Of a DNA stretch of 64,000 nucleotides, positions 60,558 through 64,000 are shown in pieces. Within the stretch, counting starts at the first letter, position 1. The number at the start of each line of letters is the position of its first letter. The notes beneath the pieces are model-generated. The model searched no databases. It worked only from the letters and a program-made list of their open reading frames with translations, and was not told the DNA's origin. The stretch is from CAZGKW01 sp964526295. GTDB taxonomy: Bacteria; Planctomycetota; Phycisphaerae; FEN-1346. The DNA lies in contig CAZGKW010000013.1 of NCBI GenBank assembly GCA_964526295.1, forward strand, positions 31,468-95,467. Direction: 5' to 3'. The position numbers and the translations under genes were made by a program.

Positions 60558-61874
60558 GTGAGTGACGCCGACCAGCGCGGGGGCGGTTCGTCCGAGGCGG
60601 GCGGTCGGGCCGGCAGCGGACCGGACTGCCGGCGGATCGACCCGTCGGGGCTCCGGGAGGCGGCGTTTCCCGCCCCGGAGTCGCCGGAGTATCGGGTCCA
60701 CTTCAGCGAAGACGCCTACGAGCAGATGAAGGCCCACGCCGCCACCACCGACGAGGTGGAGCTGTGCGGCGTCCTGGTGGGCGAGGTCTGCAAGGACGAG
60801 CAGGGACCGTACCTGCGGATCACGGGGGCCATCGAGGGCCAGGGGGCCAAAAACTACGGGGCCCAGGTCACGTTCACCCACGAGACCTGGAGCCACCTGC
60901 ACGAGGTCAAGGACGCCCGCTACCCGGACACGCGGATCGTGGGCTGGTATCACACGCACCCGGGGTTCGGCGTGTTCCTGTCGAGCATGGACACGTTCAT
61001 CCAGGAGAACTTCTTCAGCGAGCCGTACCAGGTGGCGGTGGTCATCGAGACGCGCCGCGGGGTGGAAGGCTGCTTCGTGTGGCAGGACGGCCGGTGCGTG
61101 CCGCTGCGGCGGTACTGGGTCGGCGACCGGGAGGTCTCGCTGACGCCGGGCGAGGCGGAGGCGTTCGAGGGGTCGCCGGACCGGGCCAAGGCCGAGGACG
61201 TCCCGGTGGAGAACGAGGACGAGGCGGGGCCCCTGCTGCCTCCCTCGATGCTGACGTACGCCCTGGTCGTGCTGGTCTTCGTGGGCGGGGTGATGATCGG
61301 GGCGTTCTTCCTGGGCACGAAGGGGAACGGCGCGGCCGAGCGGGCCGCCGAGAACGAGGTCTATTCGATCCTCGAGTCGGCCGCCCTGGGCACCCTGGCC
61401 GCCGAGGACCTGGAGCGGGTGCGGAGCGAGCTCGAGGCCGTCCGGCGGAATCTGGACGAAGGCAAGGCCGACCTGGCCGTAGAACAGGTGGAGCGGTTGA
61501 CGGCGGAGGTAGACTCCCTCAAGGGGGACTACGCCGAGCGGCGGTCGGTCCGGCGGGCCCAGTTGGCCCATCTGGCCGGCAAGCGCCGAAGCCTCAGCGA
61601 CCGCCTCGAGGTGGTCTGGCGGAACCAGGCGGAGCTGCAACGGGTCGTCGCCGACCTTTATCTGCTGCGGCTCGTCGACGCCCTGCAAAGTCTGGGCGGC
61701 ACGGACCCGTCGAAGTGGAGCGAGGCCGAGCGCCTGGCCGTCAAGCAGATGCTGGACCGGACGCTCCAGCTCGACCCCGGCAACAAGGCGACCATCGAGC
61801 GGGCCGTGCCCGGCCTGGTCGAGCACTTCTATCCGCCCAAGGAGGCGGCCAAGAAGGACAAGCCGGACGATTAG
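60558..61874 (+). CDS. Membrane-anchored JAMM/MPN+ metallopeptidase
   Basis: This 438-residue protein has a JAB/MPN domain (~45-190). The metal motif is perfect H-x-H-x7-S-x2-D: His132, His134, Ser142, Asp145 (HTHPGFGVFLSSMD), with an upstream Glu (E66 or E68, DEVELCGVLVGE). A single transmembrane helix (~232-253) and a long coiled-coil C-terminus follow. It could trim the GGREP tail of the modifier or remove it from targets at the membrane. The GTG at 60558 has GAGGAGGACCCC upstream. Confidence 0.87.
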   Translation: MSDADQRGGGSSEAGGRAGSGPDCRRIDPSGLREAAFPAPESPEYRVHFSEDAYEQMKAHAATTDEVELCGVLVGEVCKDEQGPYLRITGAIEGQGAKNYGAQVTFTHETWSHLHEVKDARYPDTRIVGWYHTHPGFGVFLSSMDTFIQENFFSEPYQVAVVIETRRGVEGCFVWQDGRCVPLRRYWVGDREVSLTPGEAEAFEGSPDRAKAEDVPVENEDEAGPLLPPSMLTYALVVLVFVGGVMIGAFFLGTKGNGAAERAAENEVYSILESAALGTLAAEDLERVRSELEAVRRNLDEGKADLAVEQVERLTAEVDSLKGDYAERRSVRRAQLAHLAGKRRSLSDRLEVVWRNQAELQRVVADLYLLRLVDALQSLGGTDPSKWSEAERLAVKQMLDRTLQLDPGNKATIERAVPGLVEHFYPPKEAAKKDKPDD

Positions 61875-61952
61875 GGCCGGGGCGGCCGCGCCGGCTGGGC
61901 CTGTGCCGGTCCGGATGAGCGGCGGCGAGGCCGCGCTCCGAGGACGTGACCC

Positions 61953-63014
61953 ATGGCGGACATCCGCATCACCCGAAACGAGCTGAACGATCCGGCCATC
62001 GACGAGGTCATCGGCCTGGAGCGGCAGTTCCGTCAGGCGACCGGCGAGGCCGTCGAGGACATCCCCACCCCCTTCTACTACAACCCGCTCTTCTACTACT
62101 CGCTGGCGGGCCTGGCGGGGGGCCTGATCGCCTGGGGCACCCACGAGCCGTTCTACTCCGACCGCGAGTCCATGACCCCCCTCCCGTTCATCAACGACTT
62201 TCTCCTGTTCGGGCCGGTAGCGGCGTTCATCGGGCTGTTCATCGGCGTTTCCTACGGCCTGTCGAACCGAAACGTCAAGCAGGCGCTCTACTGCGGCGTC
62301 GTGGGGCTGGGCGTCGGGCTGGGGGCGACGGTGGTGACGACCTTCGCCGCCAACTGGCTCTACAACATCACCGCGACCATGGCGGTGACGATGTCCGGGG
62401 CACGGCACGACGGCATCTACCAGCCGCGCGGGGTGGCCTTCTTCGTTCAGACGTGCGGCCGGGGGATCGCCTGGGCCATCGTGGCGACGGGGGGCGGCGT
62501 GGGGCTGGGCATCAGCCTGAAGAGCCCCCACCGGATCCTGAACGGCCTGGCGGGGGCCCTCGTCGGGGGGCTGCTGGGCGGCCTCCTGTTCGATCCCATC
62601 GACCGGTTCATCTACGGCTGGGGGGAGGAGGCCGCCACGAGCCGCGGCATCGGCATCGCCGCCATCGGCCTCCTGGTCGGTTTCTTCGTCGGCCTGTTCG
62701 AAAACATCTCGAAGGAGGCTTGGTTCCAGATGCTCCGCGGGCCGCTGGCCGGAAAGCAGTTCATCCTGTTCAAGAGCCCGATGGTCGTCGGCTCGGCCCC
62801 GAAGTGCGACATCTATATCTTCAAGGACCCGGTCATCGAGCCCTGCCACGCCTCCATCACGAAGACGGGGACCAAGTACCTCCTGAGGGACGAAGGGACC
62901 GAGGCCGGCACGTTCGTCAACGGCCGGCGCATCGACCGGTACATTCTCCAGCCCGACGACTTCGTCACCATCGGAGAGGCGGTCCTGAAGTACCACGAGC
63001 GGCACCAGTCGTAG
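61953..63014 (+). CDS. Polytopic membrane protein with C-terminal FHA domain
   Basis: This 353-residue protein has about six membrane helices (~45-260) and a C-terminal FHA domain (~270-350; FILFKSPMVVGSAPKCDIYI, CHASIT, GTFVNGRRIDR), a phosphothreonine-binding module. It may recruit phosphorylated partners to the membrane complex. No kinase gene is in the window. GAGGACGTGACCC precedes the ATG. Confidence 0.85.
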   Translation: MADIRITRNELNDPAIDEVIGLERQFRQATGEAVEDIPTPFYYNPLFYYSLAGLAGGLIAWGTHEPFYSDRESMTPLPFINDFLLFGPVAAFIGLFIGVSYGLSNRNVKQALYCGVVGLGVGLGATVVTTFAANWLYNITATMAVTMSGARHDGIYQPRGVAFFVQTCGRGIAWAIVATGGGVGLGISLKSPHRILNGLAGALVGGLLGGLLFDPIDRFIYGWGEEAATSRGIGIAAIGLLVGFFVGLFENISKEAWFQMLRGPLAGKQFILFKSPMVVGSAPKCDIYIFKDPVIEPCHASITKTGTKYLLRDEGTEAGTFVNGRRIDRYILQPDDFVTIGEAVLKYHERHQS

Positions 63015-63032
63015 CCGGCGAGAGGCAGATTC

Positions 63033-63950
63033 ATGGCCGAACCGGGCGAGAAGCGGCGGATGACGTGCCCGCACTGCCGGGTCACGGTCGAGTTCCCGGC
63101 CCGGCTGGCCGGGCACGAGCGTCCGTGCCCGAAGTGTCTGCGGGCCATCACCCTGGAGGCCCGCCCGGCGACGGGGGCGACGCCGGCCCCGGGTCCCTCG
63201 CCGGCCGCGGCCGTCCCGCCGCCGGCGGCGGGTCCGCTTTCGGAGGGCCCCGGCGCCGGTCCCCCGCCCTCGCCGGAGAAGGAGCGGCACGCCTTCACGC
63301 CGGTCCGGCCGCCGGGCAAGGAGGGGCCGGCGTTCCTGGAGCGGATGCGGGCCAACCGGGTCCTGGCCGGCCGGATCTGCCCCGGCTGCGGACAGGAGAT
63401 CGACCTGGGCGACGACGTGTTCAACTGCCCGAGCTGCAACGTGACGATGCACTTCGCCTGCCGCGAGCAGCACGGCGGCTGCGCGAACCCGGACTGCCCG
63501 GCCTATCAGGCGGCCGCCCCTGCGGCGGCTGCGGCCCCTGCGGGGGGGGCCGCGGCCCCCCCCGCAGGGGCCGACCTCGTGCCGTGCCGGTTCTGCGGCG
63601 AACCGATCACCCGGCAGGCCCGCCGGTGCCTCTATTGCGGCGAGTATCAGCAGCGCGTCCACCCGCGGTTCCGCGCCCGCCAGGATCCCCTGTCGCAGAA
63701 GGCCACCACGGCGATGGTGCTCGGGATCCTGGGGCTGGTCTTCTCGACCGTGACGTGCTGCCCGCCGCTGGGCATCGGCCTCGGGACCGGCGCCATCGTC
63801 CTCGGGGGCAAGGCCAAGGCGTCGACGACCTCGGCCGGCAAGGCCAACGCCGGCTTCATCATGGGGATCATCGCGGTGGTCCTGGGCGGGCTGGGCCTCG
63901 TGTGGCTCCTGTTCATGATCGGGGTCAATTTCCAGGCGAACGGGTACTAG
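63033..63950 (+). CDS. RING-like zinc-finger membrane protein (Prok-RING type)
   Basis: This 305-residue protein has an N-terminal zinc ribbon (C12, C15, C32, C35), a Pro/Ala linker and a RING-like domain with C116, C119, C132, C135, H140, C143, C150 and C155. A further ribbon (C185, C188, C199, C202) and a C-terminal two-helix DUF4190-like membrane domain follow. The RING-like pattern (CPxC, then CPSCNVTMHFAC, then C-x4-C) matches what I recall of the Prok-RING_1 family. Beside a modifier, an E1 and a JAMM peptidase it is an E3-like candidate, but Prok-RINGs also occur without ubiquitin partners. Confidence 0.72.
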   Translation: MAEPGEKRRMTCPHCRVTVEFPARLAGHERPCPKCLRAITLEARPATGATPAPGPSPAAAVPPPAAGPLSEGPGAGPPPSPEKERHAFTPVRPPGKEGPAFLERMRANRVLAGRICPGCGQEIDLGDDVFNCPSCNVTMHFACREQHGGCANPDCPAYQAAAPAAAAAPAGGAAAPPAGADLVPCRFCGEPITRQARRCLYCGEYQQRVHPRFRARQDPLSQKATTAMVLGILGLVFSTVTCCPPLGIGLGTGAIVLGGKAKASTTSAGKANAGFIMGIIAVVLGGLGLVWLLFMIGVNFQANGY

Positions 63951-64000
63951 TGTAGTGTATCAAGCAGATTGCACATTATTCAGTACGGCCCGTGCCCGTT
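63951..64000. other. AT-richer tail of the window
   Basis: The last 50 bases after the RING-like gene are richer in A and T than the rest (AGATTGCACATTATTCAGTA). No gene, terminator or complete promoter can be called. The locus may continue beyond the window. Confidence 0.3.

Noticed and set aside
1..64000. CRISPR arrays, tRNA or rRNA genes, riboswitches
   Set aside because: No regularly spaced repeats, no tRNA-like cloverleaf or rRNA sequence, and no recognisable riboswitch core were seen on reading the gaps.

Overview
The window is GC-rich (third codon positions are almost all G or C) and comes from a bacterium with a complete-looking carbonyl branch of the Wood-Ljungdahl (reductive acetyl-CoA) pathway. 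Gene content (Wood-Ljungdahl genes, sulfotransferases, a GH123/DUF4091-like secreted protein, SPFH/FHA/RING-type membrane proteins, PduL-type phosphotransacylase) would suit a planctomycete or another PVC-group lineage. That assignment is inference; no rRNA or marker gene is present to prove it.

Positions 1-16968 (+ strand) hold a Wood-Ljungdahl and formate block. It runs: truncated acetyl-CoA synthase acsB, acsC, the corrinoid-protein reductive activator acsV, a CooC/AcsF nickel-insertion ATPase, acsD, acsE, a free-standing BioD/DRTGG module, a NuoE-like protein, a NuoF-GltD fusion, a cysteine-type formate dehydrogenase fdhA, fdhD and moeA. Many neighbours overlap by 4 bases, so they look translationally coupled.

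Positions 17379-23049 (- strand, converging on that block) hold nrfA and nrfH (nitrite to ammonia) behind four molybdenum-cofactor genes: a mobB-mobA fusion, a MOSC-mogA fusion, moaC and moaA. The two blocks together supply the formate dehydrogenase with its Mo/W-pterin cofactor.

Positions 23247-34150 are mixed: a DUF354-methyltransferase fusion and a GT-C-like membrane protein (+), then on the - strand a B12-radical SAM enzyme, pabC, pabB, purN, and a triple fusion of a cyclic-nucleotide-binding-like domain, an acetate-kinase-like domain and PduL. The last could carry acetyl-CoA to acetate plus ATP, but several acetate-kinase active-site residues are changed. A GAF histidine kinase and a single-domain response regulator follow (34275-35991).

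Positions 36239-52232 (+) are a surface-polysaccharide locus: a GT2, three sulfotransferase domains, three related deacetylase-like domains, a methyltransferase, an ABC-exporter-like protein with a dead ATPase domain, two GT4 glycosyltransferases, a heparinase II/III-type lyase and a flippase-like membrane protein. A small gene broken by three same-direction frameshifts (46739-46954) lies inside it. A secreted glycosidase-like gene (52338-54521) and an IS1096/pRiA4b ORF-3-type gene (54585-55829, -) follow.

Positions 55895-63950 are the most striking part: a divergent, membrane-associated ubiquitin-like locus. Leftward run an SPFH/SHOCT protein and two small membrane proteins. Rightward run an EsaB/YukD-type ubiquitin-like protein ending in Gly-Gly-Arg-Glu-Pro, an E1/ThiF-like activating enzyme, a membrane-anchored JAMM peptidase with a perfect metal motif, a polytopic FHA protein and a RING-like/zinc-ribbon membrane protein. 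Two good divergent sigma70-like promoters sit between the halves. No E2 is visible before the window ends. No tRNA, rRNA, CRISPR array or intact insertion sequence was found.
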